Below, piece by piece: positions 40,531 through 52,393 of a stretch of DNA of 64,000 nucleotides. The notes below the pieces were generated by a model. It had not been told where the DNA came from. It made no database searches and saw only the letters and a list, made by a program, of their open reading frames with translations. How positions within the stretch are numbered: the first letter of the stretch is position 1; the number at the start of each line of letters is the position of its first letter. The stretch comes from Schizochytrium sp. TIO01 (lineage: Eukaryota; Sar; Bigyra; Thraustochytrida; Thraustochytriidae): assembly GCA_004764695.1 (NCBI GenBank), contig SMSO01000037.1, forward strand, positions 666,247 through 730,246. Direction: 5' to 3'. The translations under genes were made by a program, and so were the position numbers.

Positions 40531-43524
40531 ATGCTCTCGAGGATTGTTCGGGTTGGGGCCCGTCGTGGCCCTCCCGCGCTGCTGGCACGACCTGCTCCGT
40601 CGCCTCTGCTGGCGCTCTCGCACCAGACAGGGCTGCCATGGCCACCCATGATCAGGTCCAGGACCTTGGCCATCTCGCGTAATACCAACGGGGGCGCCAA
40701 TAGAGGCGGCCGAGGTGGATCTCAGCAGCAGTCGCAGCGCCGCACCAACAACAACAATAACAACGGCAATAACAACGGCAACAATAACAATAACAACAGA
40801 GGCGGTGGCGGCAACCATTATGGAGGCCAGCGCCGCAACAACAACAATAATGGTAATAATACCAGCAGCAACAACAGCAACAACAACAACAACAACAACA
40901 ACAATCGAGGAGGCAACGGCCCAATGCAGCGTCGCGTGAACAACGGAGGCAACAACAACAACCGCAGCAATGGTGGCAACAATGGCGGTAACAACAACAA
41001 TCGCAGCAATGGTGGCAACAATGGCGGTAACAACAACAATCGCAACTATGCTGGCAACAACAACAACAACAACCGCAACAACGGCAACAACAACCGCGGA
41101 GGGAACAACAATCGTGGCGGAAGCAACAACAACAACAACAGCAACAACAGGAACTTGAACGCCATGGCAGCACGTGCCGGAGCCAACAGGAGTGCAGGTG
41201 GCGGTAATGCTGGCGCCGCAGCAGCCAATGAGCTCAATTATGCCAACGAAGTAGACAATGCTGAATATCAAGACTCTTATGATGATATGGAGTCACAGGA
41301 TGACTTCGACTCCTCGGACTCTGAAGTAACGAAAAACAAATTCACCAAGAAGAAGCGCTTCCAGAGAGAATATACGAAGAAATACGATGAAGAGGAAGCC
41401 TCCAAAGCTATCAAGGAGGAAGGCCGCAAGACTGCCAAAGTTCAGCGTAAGAAGGCTAAAGCTGCAGCAGCACCTAAGCCAACCACTGTAAAGGTGGTTG
41501 TGAACCTCCCTGAGAACCTTACTGTGCGCGAATTGTCGCTTCGTAGTGGAATTCAAACGCGCCAGATTATCACGAAGTTGGTTGAAATTGGAGGCCTTGA
41601 GAGTGATGGATCTGCAACTACCCAGGATGAAAAAGACTCTGGTGTCAAAGTAAGAACGAAGATCTCTGGGTACATGCTTCGTCAGCTCAAGTTTGAGCAA
41701 AAAAGCGGACGTCGCAAGTCTCGTATTGCTCAGCAAGAAGTCTCAGCCGTCGCTGAGGCCCTCACCATCAACACTGACGTGGCAGAGCTCCTCATGATGG
41801 AGTTTGGCGTGGAGACCAAGCGCGAATCAAACCGAATCAAGGATGAGGTTCGCACAGATCCAGATGTGGCTGCCCTTGAAAAGAATGTCAAGCTTGAGCC
41901 GCGCAGCCCCATCGTTACTGTTATGGGCCATGTCGATCACGGTAAGACCTCGCTCCTTGATGCTTTGCGTAACACCGATGTGGCCAAGGGTGAAGCTGGT
42001 GGAATTACTCAGAGTGTCGGTGCCTTCAAATTCAACATTCAAGATCAATCTATTGTGTTTCTTGATACCCCTGGTCATGAAGCCTTCACAAGTATGCGTC
42101 GTTGTGGTACCCTCCTGACTGATGTGGTTGTCCTTGTGATTGCAGCTACCGATGGTGTGAGGCCACAAACTCTCGAGTCCATCGAAATGGCCCGTGCTGC
42201 TGGAGTACCCATGATTATTGCGGTCTCCAAGGTTGACATGCCAGGCATCAACGAGGAAGATTCGCTTTCCCGTATTTCAAGTGAGTTGACAGGACACGAT
42301 GTCTTTACAGAATTACACGGTGGTTCTGTTCAGATTATTCCTATCGCTGCGCCATCTGGCCGTGGCCTGGGCGATTTGTCAGAAGCAATTCTTTTACAGG
42401 CTTCTGAAATGAACCTTATGGCAGACACGAAGAGCCGTGGCGAAGCTGTTGTTCTTGAGTCACGTATTGACCAGGGAATGGGTGGCGTCGCAGATGTGGT
42501 TACACGCTGGGGTACCCTTAAGGTCGGAGACCACGTTGTCTGTGGCGAGCAGAGTGCTCGTGTGCGTCAATTACTGGACACTGTGACTGCTGCCCCGTTG
42601 AAGGCTGCTCCGCCAGCAACTCCGGTACGACTGATTGGCTTCAAAGAACCTCCCGCACCTGCGTCTGATATTCTTGTGGTACCGAACGCGAAGCGTGCTC
42701 GTGAAGTTGTGGAACTTCGTGCCAAACGGCGCAAGGATATTGAGGCCGAGGCTATGGACAGGGCCAACTTTGAGGCTGCACAGAGTTCTCAGGCAGCTCA
42801 TTCTCGCGGTAAATCGGGTGATGCTGATGAGAAATCTGACGAAAAGCCTGACATTACTGTAAAGGTTGTGCCGATCATTCTTAAGGCTGATACTGATGGT
42901 TCATTGGAGGCTCTTCGTTACTCTGTGGAGGGTATGTCATTGGAGTTTATTCAAGCTCTTGAGGAGCGTGGTGTGGTCGTTTCCGATGCTAACGAAGCTG
43001 GCCTCAAGGTTATTCGTCGCGGTGTTGGTCCTATTACTGCGTCCGACGTGGAGTTGGCCAAGACCTTTGATGCTCACATCTTTGCCTTCAACGTTCGTGC
43101 ACCAAACTCGGTGATGCGAGAGGCAGAGAGTGCGAATGTTCAGGTGAACACACAGTCTGTTATTTACCATCTTATGGACGATATGAAGAAGCTCGTCGAT
43201 GAGGAGTTGACGAGTGGTTCAACGATCAAGGTGCTTGGTTCTGCCAAGGTGCTTCAGATCTTCAAGATGAACCCGCGCAATAGGCGCGAAGGCGAATGGC
43301 TTGTGGCCGGTTGCAGCGTCGAAAGTGGAGAGATTGCGAAGTCAAGTCGTCTGCGTGTGCGCAGAGGTGAGGACATTATCCACGTTGGTGGTCTTGATTC
43401 GCTGCGCCACTTCAAGGATGATGTTGGCAAGGTGAAACAAGGCCAGGAGTGCGGTATTACCTTGTCTGCCTTCCAAGACTTCAAGGAAGGTGATATTATT
43501 GAGGCCTATGTTGAAGAAAAGTAA
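40531..43524 (+). CDS. Translation initiation factor IF-2, mitochondrial type, with Asn/Gly-rich insert
   Basis: This GTPase places initiator fMet-tRNA on the small ribosomal subunit in organelles. ATG 40531 gives 997 residues; the first about 50 are Arg/Ala/Leu-rich without acidic residues, as in mitochondrial transit peptides. Residues about 54-207 are an Asn/Gly/Arg low-complexity stretch not usual for IF-2, followed by an acidic and a Lys-rich linker. The IF2 N-domain is at about 319-352 (NLPENLTVRELSLRSG). The G domain carries GHVDHGKTS (464), GGITQSVGAF (488), DTPGHEAF (511) and SKVDMPG (565), where Ser replaces Asn of the usual NKxD. The C-terminal domains include KADTDGSLEAL near 783 and the ending KQGQECGITLSAF plus EGDIIEAY. 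The N-terminal leader and presence in a nuclear gene block favour mitochondria over plastid, but this is inference. Confidence 0.9.
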   Translation: MLSRIVRVGARRGPPALLARPAPSPLLALSHQTGLPWPPMIRSRTLAISRNTNGGANRGGRGGSQQQSQRRTNNNNNNGNNNGNNNNNNRGGGGNHYGGQRRNNNNNGNNTSSNNSNNNNNNNNNRGGNGPMQRRVNNGGNNNNRSNGGNNGGNNNNRSNGGNNGGNNNNRNYAGNNNNNNRNNGNNNRGGNNNRGGSNNNNNSNNRNLNAMAARAGANRSAGGGNAGAAAANELNYANEVDNAEYQDSYDDMESQDDFDSSDSEVTKNKFTKKKRFQREYTKKYDEEEASKAIKEEGRKTAKVQRKKAKAAAAPKPTTVKVVVNLPENLTVRELSLRSGIQTRQIITKLVEIGGLESDGSATTQDEKDSGVKVRTKISGYMLRQLKFEQKSGRRKSRIAQQEVSAVAEALTINTDVAELLMMEFGVETKRESNRIKDEVRTDPDVAALEKNVKLEPRSPIVTVMGHVDHGKTSLLDALRNTDVAKGEAGGITQSVGAFKFNIQDQSIVFLDTPGHEAFTSMRRCGTLLTDVVVLVIAATDGVRPQTLESIEMARAAGVPMIIAVSKVDMPGINEEDSLSRISSELTGHDVFTELHGGSVQIIPIAAPSGRGLGDLSEAILLQASEMNLMADTKSRGEAVVLESRIDQGMGGVADVVTRWGTLKVGDHVVCGEQSARVRQLLDTVTAAPLKAAPPATPVRLIGFKEPPAPASDILVVPNAKRAREVVELRAKRRKDIEAEAMDRANFEAAQSSQAAHSRGKSGDADEKSDEKPDITVKVVPIILKADTDGSLEALRYSVEGMSLEFIQALEERGVVVSDANEAGLKVIRRGVGPITASDVELAKTFDAHIFAFNVRAPNSVMREAESANVQVNTQSVIYHLMDDMKKLVDEELTSGSTIKVLGSAKVLQIFKMNPRNRREGEWLVAGCSVESGEIAKSSRLRVRRGEDIIHVGGLDSLRHFKDDVGKVKQGQECGITLSAFQDFKEGDIIEAYVEEK

Positions 43525-44489
43525 ATCTTGTACTGATTGAATGGCCGCACATCATTGCTTCTTCTTGAATACATGTATTCGGCTACCCTTACACCCACTG
43601 TGCTCTCTATCTGAGGTGCTCGCGTTCCCGTCCAAAGTTATGTTGCTGTTGTATACCAACGTTAGAGAGCTTTGCTTGCAAGTTAGCAGAATGTTTTTAA
43701 AGACCGACTCTTAAAAAAGATATATCCATTTTTTTGAAACCAAAGTAAAAGCAAAGGTTATCTATCTATCTCTTCCCTGTTCTCAACCAGCGCGCAAACA
43801 AGATCTGTTTTCACGTCCTTAGCTGTATTTTTTTTATGAAGCAATTGCACTGTAATCTATATGACGATAATTTCCATGTATTTCTGATCCGTGGTACTTT
43901 TGCAGGTCTACTGTAATGAAATGCACTTCATCTTGAGGATAGATCTCAACAAAGACGACGTTGTTGAGAAAGAAAGAACACCATTCTTGAACAAGGCATG
44001 TAACAAAAATAGTGTTGATTTATCAGAGAAAGATTTTTAGAAAGATTGTATGTGTAGAGTTTATGTTTTTGTCATGTCGTCTTTATGATGTGGATAGTTG
44101 GTTGGATTTCGTTGATTAGTATGAAATCTGTCCATGCGAAGATGCGATTTTCTTTTTGAAATACAACGTTTAGAGTGCAATCTGTTGTTGGGACCATTCG
44201 CCATTTTTGGTTTTTGTTTTGTTTGCCTTTTACGTTGCAAGTCCTAGTGCGCCCACTCTTACATGGGTGAGAATGACACTTATAGGAAAGCGAAAGAGAA
44301 AGAGAAGAAGAATAGCAACAACATCAACATAAGAAGTGTGATAATTATGTTGCGCAAATCCCGTCAATTGCACGTTTTTACTCGCGCTCGCAAGCCCATT
44401 TATACCAGGCCGGTGCGCTGTGGGTAGAGTCGTTTAATGTTGAGTAGTTGTGAAGAGATTTTTGTCCGGCGAAATTGTGTCGAGCTTCT
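43525..44489. other. Region between convergent IF-2 and RPC6 genes, no gene
   Basis: About 960 bp holding the 3' regions of the two convergent genes. AT-rich and T-rich; no ORF or RNA gene supported. Confidence 0.65.
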
Positions 44490-45491
44490 TTAAAAGAGGA
44501 TACCATCAGAGCCGTTCCATGTGTCCATGTACTTACAAAGCATTGGGCTGACGACACCTCCATAGGGTGTGCACTTGTCTCTGACGGGGCATCCTCCACA
44601 CGGTGTTTCTGTAGTGAACTGGTTCGCTCTGATGGGCGGGGGTGTTTGCCAGCGGATAGAGTCAAAGGTAAACTCTGTGAGAGGGCGCATTTCCTGGCGG
44701 TGCAACTCAATCTTTCCATCCCAGTACAGAGTTTGGAGAACGCTTCGCAGATCACTGATTTCCAATTCTTGCTTGGTTGCCTGGAGGTCCATGAGTGTCT
44801 GATGCAGCTCGATCAGCGATGCTCCGCCATCATTCTCCTTACGTTGAATCAGATGCCTCAAGGCACTGGAGACTTGCTCCACAAATGCAGAATCAAATTC
44901 CTGTTCCTCGTACCAGGGTCCTCCAGTGTGTTCTCTGAGCGGCGTCACGTCATAAGTTACATACAAGTTCATTGTCTTGCTTGCAATCGTCTTGACAGCT
45001 TTAACCAATTTACGCGTTTCTAGAGATCTCAAGGCTCTTGTGAGAGCACCCTGTACAATTCCTGTGGATCTCTTGAGGTCCTTTTTATAGATTCCCTTTT
45101 GGCCAGCTTTACGAACCTCTTGGAAAACGAGCAGCTGTTCTTGCGTGGCCCCTTCGAGGGCCCTTGCTTCTTCGGGATTCCGCTTCACCCAGAGGACTTC
45201 TCCAGAGGCAGGCAAGGTCAGCATCACCAAGTAATGGTTTTCTTGAAAGAAGTTACAAGCCTCGATGACCTGTGCCTCCATTCCAACGTTTCCTTCAGCT
45301 TCATTTGCGCCAAATTTGGCCTTGATGTCCGCGAGCGAAATGCGATGATCTTGCGGGAGGCTGTCCAGCCACTCCGCCACAAGGCGTTGTTCAGGCGTCT
45401 GCGCCACAGCCTGCAGGGAGTGCCCATGACCGAGTGGGTTTGACGATGCAGAAGCACCGAGGCCGGCCATGCCCATGCCTGAAGACATCAT
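44490..45491 (-). CDS. POLR3F: DNA-directed RNA polymerase III subunit RPC6 (POLR3F/RPC34 homologue)
   Basis: Subunit of the Pol III initiation subcomplex, which helps open promoters of tRNA and 5S rRNA genes. The frame opens with GTG at 45524, but the first ATG is 45491 (333 residues), preceded by CAAG and followed by a second ATG. Winged-helix regions are visible: EWLDSLPQDHRISLADIKAK near 38, GIYKKDLKRSTGIVQGALTRA near 135, then the family hallmark KLVKAVKTIASKTMNLYVTYD and GGPWYEEQEFDSAFV near 190. The C-terminus has CGGCPVRDKC and a later LCKYMDTW, giving four cysteines as in the Fe-S-binding end of RPC6. No introns. Convergent with IF-2. Confidence 0.9.
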   Translation of the reverse strand: MMSSGMGMAGLGASASSNPLGHGHSLQAVAQTPEQRLVAEWLDSLPQDHRISLADIKAKFGANEAEGNVGMEAQVIEACNFFQENHYLVMLTLPASGEVLWVKRNPEEARALEGATQEQLLVFQEVRKAGQKGIYKKDLKRSTGIVQGALTRALRSLETRKLVKAVKTIASKTMNLYVTYDVTPLREHTGGPWYEEQEFDSAFVEQVSSALRHLIQRKENDGGASLIELHQTLMDLQATKQELEISDLRSVLQTLYWDGKIELHRQEMRPLTEFTFDSIRWQTPPPIRANQFTTETPCGGCPVRDKCTPYGGVVSPMLCKYMDTWNGSDGILF

Positions 45492-47511
45492 CTTGCAGCA
45501 GCAGTTGAAGGCCAACGACCGCACGCACGGTCAATGGCGCAAGGAATGGGCTTTTGGATGCCCAATCAATGACGATCAATCAATCAATCAATTCATCATC
45601 GATACTCAATCAACTTCTAGTGCCTATTATGTGTATTTACTAATAGTCCACGTTGAACCCAGTAGTCAAGCAATTTAGCATAGTTTTATGCGTTATTGCC
45701 TGGTCCACTGTTTTCTCTAGGTACTACTATTAACTATTGCGTACCTAGGCACAGTAATTAAAATAAGCTATTTTGCAAACTTTAGAAAGTTAATCTCGAA
45801 CTGTTAAGAGTTGGTGCAGCATTTGATGTTTTGACGCTTGATAGGAAGGCTAAAGAATATGGAAAGGACTTACTAGGAGAAACATGATGGCCATGCTTTA
45901 CTGATAAAGTTTGAAAACCCATTGAAGATATAGAAACTTATCACTTTGGGTGTAGGTGAATGTGGTATCGAATTGAATACTAGCATGCGAGCGAGGCGAT
46001 GCAGTTTTAACTTGCAGAAATCAATGGAAACAAAAACGATTCTCCTTGAGATGTCATGTAGGGGAGGTAGTAGGGGAGGTGATAGCATACGGTCTGGGAG
46101 AGACAGTAGAAATTCGTTGAAGGTGTCTGCATACTGCAATAAAATGCTTACATAAGGTTGCTTACCTTAATACTTAGATGTTCACTTTCATGTTTGCCGA
46201 TGCATAAACTAATTACTCTTTATTAATGAAATTGAGCCTGCGATCGAGCCTCAAAATCAGCGGTGCAGATCAAATTAAACTTCTCCTATTTAGTCCAGTG
46301 TTATATGCTTCAGACCCTTACAAGATCAAGTATCATCAAGCATATTTTACCAAATCACTCCACAATGCAGGCATGCTTACCAACACAGTGATTCACTCTC
46401 CAATTTTATTATAGGACATACCCTTTTGGTTGCTAGATGCGCAATACGATTCGCACCCGCATCCGCATCCTATTCGTCACCTGTTAATCAGAAATGCTCG
46501 ATATGTTTAATAACAGCTACCTTGTAACATCTGCAATTGCCTAGCCTTGGGTTATTTGAGATCAGACTGCTTCGCAAACAAATTGTTGTATGCTGTCTTT
46601 GGAGCCATGCTAGTAGGCTAGTGTTGATTGCCATACAAATTTGTCCATGGAAGCCTCAAGTAGCCGATGTGTCCACACTCTCAGTGCTTAACCCTTCTTT
46701 GTAAAGTGCTGGCGGGTGCATCTCGAACATGCATGAGAGATTGTCTTGAGCCAAAACGCATACTTTTTCAGGCGTTCATGAGGCCCCGCATCTCGGCACG
46801 TGGCCGCTGTAGCCCTCAAGGTACAGAGTCTGCACTACCTAGCGCCTGTGTCCTCGCTGTCACAAATCGTATTTCTCAGTTATCGTATATGCCTTGCGCA
46901 GTCTGTATCCCGATCTCTTCAGGTCATCATTGGTCTCCTTCTCTCTAGCTCCTGCAGTTGTCGCCCGCAACCTGCAGAATTATAACAACTGTAAGCGCAG
47001 GCTTTGTGCGATCTTCAACCTCATCAAAACCATCTTAGTCGACGTCACAACCCTTGAGAATCAGGCCGAAGCCAGTTCCTGCTCCAATCGCCATGTCGGT
47101 AAGACGATTTCGAGCGGCACCTGAAGCACGCGCCGTTGTACGATCATGATGTCTGTCGCGTCGGTTCGTGCGAAGGGCTCTGTCTCAACTAATTTCTGGT
47201 GCTCCATCGCCGTTCCATATCGAACCCAAACAATTCAGATCGCAGCAATTGCAAACGTGCAAACGGAGAGACGTCGCTGGGCCTACGAAGCGTCTGGCTT
47301 CGAGCGACACCGATGCCCGAGCGGTGATTGACATTGGAAGCACCCTCAGTGCAGGTTAGGTTCTCTTGACGGGCTTCACCGTGTCTCGCCTTGCAGCACA
47401 GCACGGCACAGGACAGCACAGCATTCCACAGATTGCTGGTGACTTCGGGGCCAAAGGATCGGCCAAGCTCCTGGCCACGATCTTGGAGTTTGGGGACAGC
47501 GACGGCGATAG

Positions 47512-47590
47512 CTGGTTGTTGTTGGTGTTGTTGTTGGTGTTGTTGTTGTTGGTGGTGTTGTCGTTGCTGTTGTCGTTGCTGTTGTCGTCC
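47512..47590. repeat. GTT/GTTGTTG-rich triplet tract
   Basis: Imperfect TTG/GTT triplets mixed with GTC and GCT. The reverse strand reads Gln/His-rich or Thr-rich in different frames. Confidence 0.85.
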
Positions 47591-50500
47591 TCCTCCTTCG
47601 CATCGTCGTCCGCGTAGTCGCCCAGTCCAGCCTGAGGATATCGCGATAACCTGCACCAGGCCCGACTTCGGGTTGAGTTGAGCTCGATCTCCGGTCGTCG
47701 CGGTGTCCACGTAGATCAGCGACTTGAAGCCATCGATCTAAGCAGCCTCTCTAGAGAATTCGAGAGGCGACTCTCGCATCGTGGCCAGTGCTGTGTGGTA
47801 ACGATAGCTGAGGGAGGACCTTGGCAGCATCAGCCGTTGTTCGTGATCTTGGACGAGATGGTCGCCTATGAGGATCGACGAAATGCCGTTCCTGATCAAT
47901 CGAGTCCCAGCCAATCCATCGATGGTGTCCTGTAAATCCAACGGCAGCGAGGGGTTTTCGAGGATGTAGTCATCGTGGCCATCGTTCGCTTCTCTGTCTG
48001 TACCAAGATCTGTTCGAGTTGACTAAAGGAACGGGTCTTTGAGAGAACGGGTTCTTGGCAGGAAAGACTTACGAGTTCCTCTCATCTCTCTTGTAGTTCA
48101 AGTTTTAACCAAATTTAATTCGGGTTTTCTAGTCAAATAGCAGGCCTATACTTTTTATTTTATTTAAATATTAATTTTAAATTAAAATATCACATGATAG
48201 GTACTTTAAAAAACATTTTTTAAAAAATTAAAATAAAAGCAGTTTATTTAAAATAAAACATGATTATTATATTTTTTAGTTAAAAATAAATAAATAAATA
48301 AATCTAATAAAAAGAAAACCTCCTCTTTGCCGAAAGGGACCTTTTACTGTTAAAACATTTAGATTAACATAATCTGTCTGTAAAAGAGAAGTGGATTTAA
48401 TTTCGAAAGAGGAGGAGAAACCAGAAACTTGGAAGAAGAGTGGATGAGATTATTTTCGACAGAGGAGGCTGTGTTTTCCTCCTCGTCTAGGTACCTTCAC
48501 TACGCTCCCTAGCTTCTACTACTGTAGTGTCGCTGGACGATCTCGTGCTGCCGTGAGGATTTCTTGCGATCTGCAGATTGGCGATCACCCTCCCTTGGCG
48601 GCGTAGCATCATTGGCTGCTGCGTGAGCATTGGTCTGCAGCGGTTGCTTTTTTGCAGCTGGTGGAGACAGCTTATGGCTACTGTCGGTGTGACCTCAGAA
48701 TACCCGCGAGTGCACCGTTCATACCAAGCACCTAGAAGATACGTACCTAAATTTACCAGTGCCAAGAATACACCAACCAGTGGCAGCCTGAGAGATGGTG
48801 CTGAGTTGAGCACAAAACTTGCGTAGATCTTCTCTGGCTGCTTCCGATTACCTTGATCGTCTCCGTCTCTCCGCCCTGTAAGGGCTCCGACTGGTTGTGA
48901 GGGAGGAAGCAGCTTATCCCCATCCACACACGAGAGAACATTATGCGAGTTTAACCTATTGACCATTCTCAAGTTTCTGCTGCTGTTACTGTCATTTACT
49001 CATTCTATCCAGCACATTTGCAGCTTCCTAATACCAGTCTCTACATATCATAGTCTCTGTATATGTTAAAACAGGTCCGACAGGGGTGCACTTACGACAG
49101 CACGCCACCATGGTAGTATGATACGAGGAAGTTCACGGCTTAAATAATCAAGACTTTCATTTTCATTCTCAATTTACAAATCCGCAAATCCGGTTTTCTC
49201 GGTGCCGACCGTAGCGTATCTTCTACGACGTGTCTTGATAAGATCAAGGAGCCGCCTCAGCCACAGGCTATCAAGTGCGGACGAAAGCTGTGACTTTTGC
49301 CGATGCGGGTTCAGTTGTGTCTCGTGGGTATTGCTTCTGTCAGGGAACTTGTAATCTCTAACTTGAGATGAATAGCTAAGCAAAGCTGATGCAAGCGATT
49401 TCTATTGGGACTTGCCCGCGTAAAAGCCGGGAACAAACTCTTTTGTTATTGTGCAAAAATATATACATAGTCGATGTATCGCAGGCAGGCATATGAATTC
49501 ACTGGCGAGACAGATTTTATCAGAAATTATCCCTGTCAAGTTGATCATGAGCTATCTACTAAGTCCTTTTAAATAGAAATTAAATTTTCTTTTGCCGAGG
49601 TGATCGACAGTGGAAACGTCTTGCCAAAGAAAATGGCATGCATAGAACATTTTGTACTTCTCAGTAGGTACCTCCAATATTACCGTCCTCAACCTACCTC
49701 CAGCTAATTTCAAGTGCATGAAAATCGTGATTTTATCAGACCAACTGTTTACTACGCCTTGCTACACATTTGATCATTCAGAGTCGACATTCAATCAATA
49801 AAAAACTACGAAATTGGTGTTTTCGTAGAAACTGTTCATTCATTGTTGAGGTTCTTCGAAGTCCATGTCGACAATTTGTAAAAATGTATGTTTCGTAGCA
49901 AGGTCAATACATCAGAGCCTCGTACCTTCTCAACGCCATTGGGCATTGCAGCAGCACAACTGCGGAGAACATAAGCAATTAGTTACAACGCACTATACGA
50001 GTTAAATCTAAATGATTTGTTCTCCAAACAATACCTTCAAATGAAGACAGCATTCATGATTGGATCGAAGTGTACCAGCAGAGATGTCGTTTAAGGTTGA
50101 GCCGTTTTCCTTTTCTTTTCTTTTACATGTGATTTGAAGTTTGCGTGCGCATCATTCGTGTGCTGACATTGGTGGGTGAAGAGCCTGTTGGAGGGACCGC
50201 TGGCTCAAATTTGCCGTTGTAGTGTCGTTCATCAAATCCTGGACCGGCAGTGTTTTGCTAAATACACGATCTAGGGACGTTCATCCACTTTCGCTCCTAC
50301 TGCTGCATCACATCATTTTACGCGCTTACCGAGATGTCAGCATGGCGAGCCGAGCAAGTCCAAGGCCAAAGCAATTCTGGATAAAATTCAATTCATTCAG
50401 AAAAGAAAGCAGTCATTCGCGTGTTTACATCCGCTCGGTTTATGGATAGGTTCTTCTTTATCTATGTTATCTATTACTCGCGCAACGATTGGGCTGCGTT

Positions 50501-51380
50501 CGTGAAACACTGCTTAAACCTAAAGAGTGAGTGGGCAAGGAATAAATTTTCATAATAGTAAAATTGCTGTAGAACAAGCTAAGCAGGAGCTAGCTGGTGC
50601 GCCAATGCCAGTCACTGCCAGATGGAAAAATAGATATTTTGCTCTAGCTAGTGTCTCTAATATGACAGCAGAGTATACTCTCCCCTTTTCTTGACAATAA
50701 TGATCAACATGCGAAGCACCTGTTTCCAATTTCAAGATGGCTAATAAGAATAGCAAAACAGAGGCATTTGATCAATGAGCCTAAATTCCAAAATGCAGCG
50801 AGTGCGAGTGCGGCATGGACTAGCTGCTAAAGCCACTTCGTTTTAGGTTGCTCGCAATAAGTGCTTTTGGAATTCCTCAGTACAGGCGACACCCTGTGTT
50901 GCTCGCGAGCGGGATGTATCATTTGCGCGATTCGTTACTAGGTAGTAGTTTGGTATTAATGTTTCACTCAAAACCTAAGTAAGTGACGAGCCCAAAATTT
51001 TGCCTAATCCAGCCAAATCCAGCCAACTAGATCCACTTTCAATTGTTTCACCAACCGCCGCAGCAGCAGTAGTGGAGGATCAAGCCGCTACGCTTCCAGC
51101 ACATCAGTGAATTCCCATTCCAGTTTACCTTCAAGTTCTCCTCGAGCGAGCGAGTGGGCGATTACATGCAAACAATTGATCGCCGCCATGAATGGAGTGC
51201 GACGGCACGAGCCCAAGTTCTGCTCTGTCCCCTAGTCCCATCCTACATGTTACCCTAGGCCTCCCCAAATACCTTCGAAAATGCGCTCTCGGCAAGACAC
51301 GTGCCGGATCCCCCGGCTTTGCATGGCCAGCAAGAAATCAGGGCACGATCAGCCTGGGCTGAAGTGTCATCGTGCCGTTG

Positions 51381-51387
51381 CAGCAGT

Positions 51388-51418
<31 letters not shown>
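51381..51418. repeat. (CAG)n microsatellite
   Basis: About twelve CAG units, one interrupted by TAG, in non-coding sequence. Confidence 0.9.
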
Positions 51419-51419
<1 letters not shown>

Positions 51420-51716
51420 CAGGGCGAGGCTGGCTGTGAGAGGGCGTCTGCGTGTTTGACTCCTCCCTTCGTTTCGTGGTTTCCATCATGCTTATTGGTC
51501 TCTGCTCTTGGCGTAGCTATTCTGCCACTCGTTCCTCTCTGTGAAACGAGGAATGAAACAGGCAAAAAGAACAGAACATCGATCGATCAGACAGAACACA
51601 AAAGAGGCCGCCAGCTGCTACTGAGTCCTGCAGTTCACGCTAGGAGCGCGCAATTTCAGGGCGTCGCCTCACTTTCCACGGCAAAAAAGGGGCGAAAAGC
51701 AGTCCTGACGGAGCTC

Positions 51717-51752
<36 letters not shown>

Positions 51753-51754
51753 TC
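51717..51754. repeat. (TTTC)n microsatellite
   Basis: About nine units. Confidence 0.95.
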
Positions 51755-52030
51755 ATTCCTTCATTATGATACAAGTGAGTGAATCGACAATGTCCAAGTT
51801 AACCAATCACATCGGCATTCTGGGTTCTTCAGGGTTCTTTCCCCGAAGCTTCGCGCTTTTCGCATTTGTGCCGCAAACTTCGAGGCGCTCGCACCTCTCT
51901 ACCCTAACTTTAGGTTTGGTTTTGACTTCGAAGAGGCGCATTTCCATCACAGTCATTTGCTTTCTTTTTCCCCCTCTCTTCTCACTGAAAGAAAGGCGTA
52001 ACAGGAAAAAGCCCAAATCGAAGCAAACTT

Positions 52031-52076
52031 AAAGGTCAAAGGTCGAAGGTTAAAGGTTAAAGGTTAAAGGTTAAAG
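52031..52076. repeat. (AAAGGTT)n heptamer array
   Basis: Six units of seven bases: the first two carry AAAGGTC/GAAGGTT variants, the last four are TTAAAGG in phase. Not a known telomere repeat. Confidence 0.85.
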
Positions 52077-52336
52077 CAGAATAACAGCGTGGATAAGAAG
52101 AAAGAGGAGAGAGCAAAACAAAAGAAAGAGACCGCCGCCAATAACAAAAATAGACAATAGAAAGGAAACGAACAAACGCTCAGTTCAGTTTTTGCGTTTG
52201 CGAAGTATCGTAACGAGCGCTGCTCAAGACTCCTCTGAAGCGCGGATGCGTGGCTCCAGAGCCGCCTCCGCCCTTCGCCTTGCCTCGAGCTGGCCTTTGG
52301 ACGTCGCCGTCGTGCGTGTCGCGTCGCGTCGCATCA

Positions 52337-52393
<57 letters not shown>
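52337..52393. repeat. (GCTT)14 microsatellite
   Basis: Fourteen uninterrupted GCTT units, preceded by GCGTC repeats. Confidence 0.95.

Noticed and set aside
40273-41271. 332-codon minus-strand ORF
   Set aside because: Antisense of the Asn/Gly codon repeats of IF-2, giving Val/Ala/Ile runs.
52031-52076. AAAGGTT array as an interstitial telomere
   Set aside because: Unit does not match TTAGGG-type or other telomere repeats I know, and the array is short.
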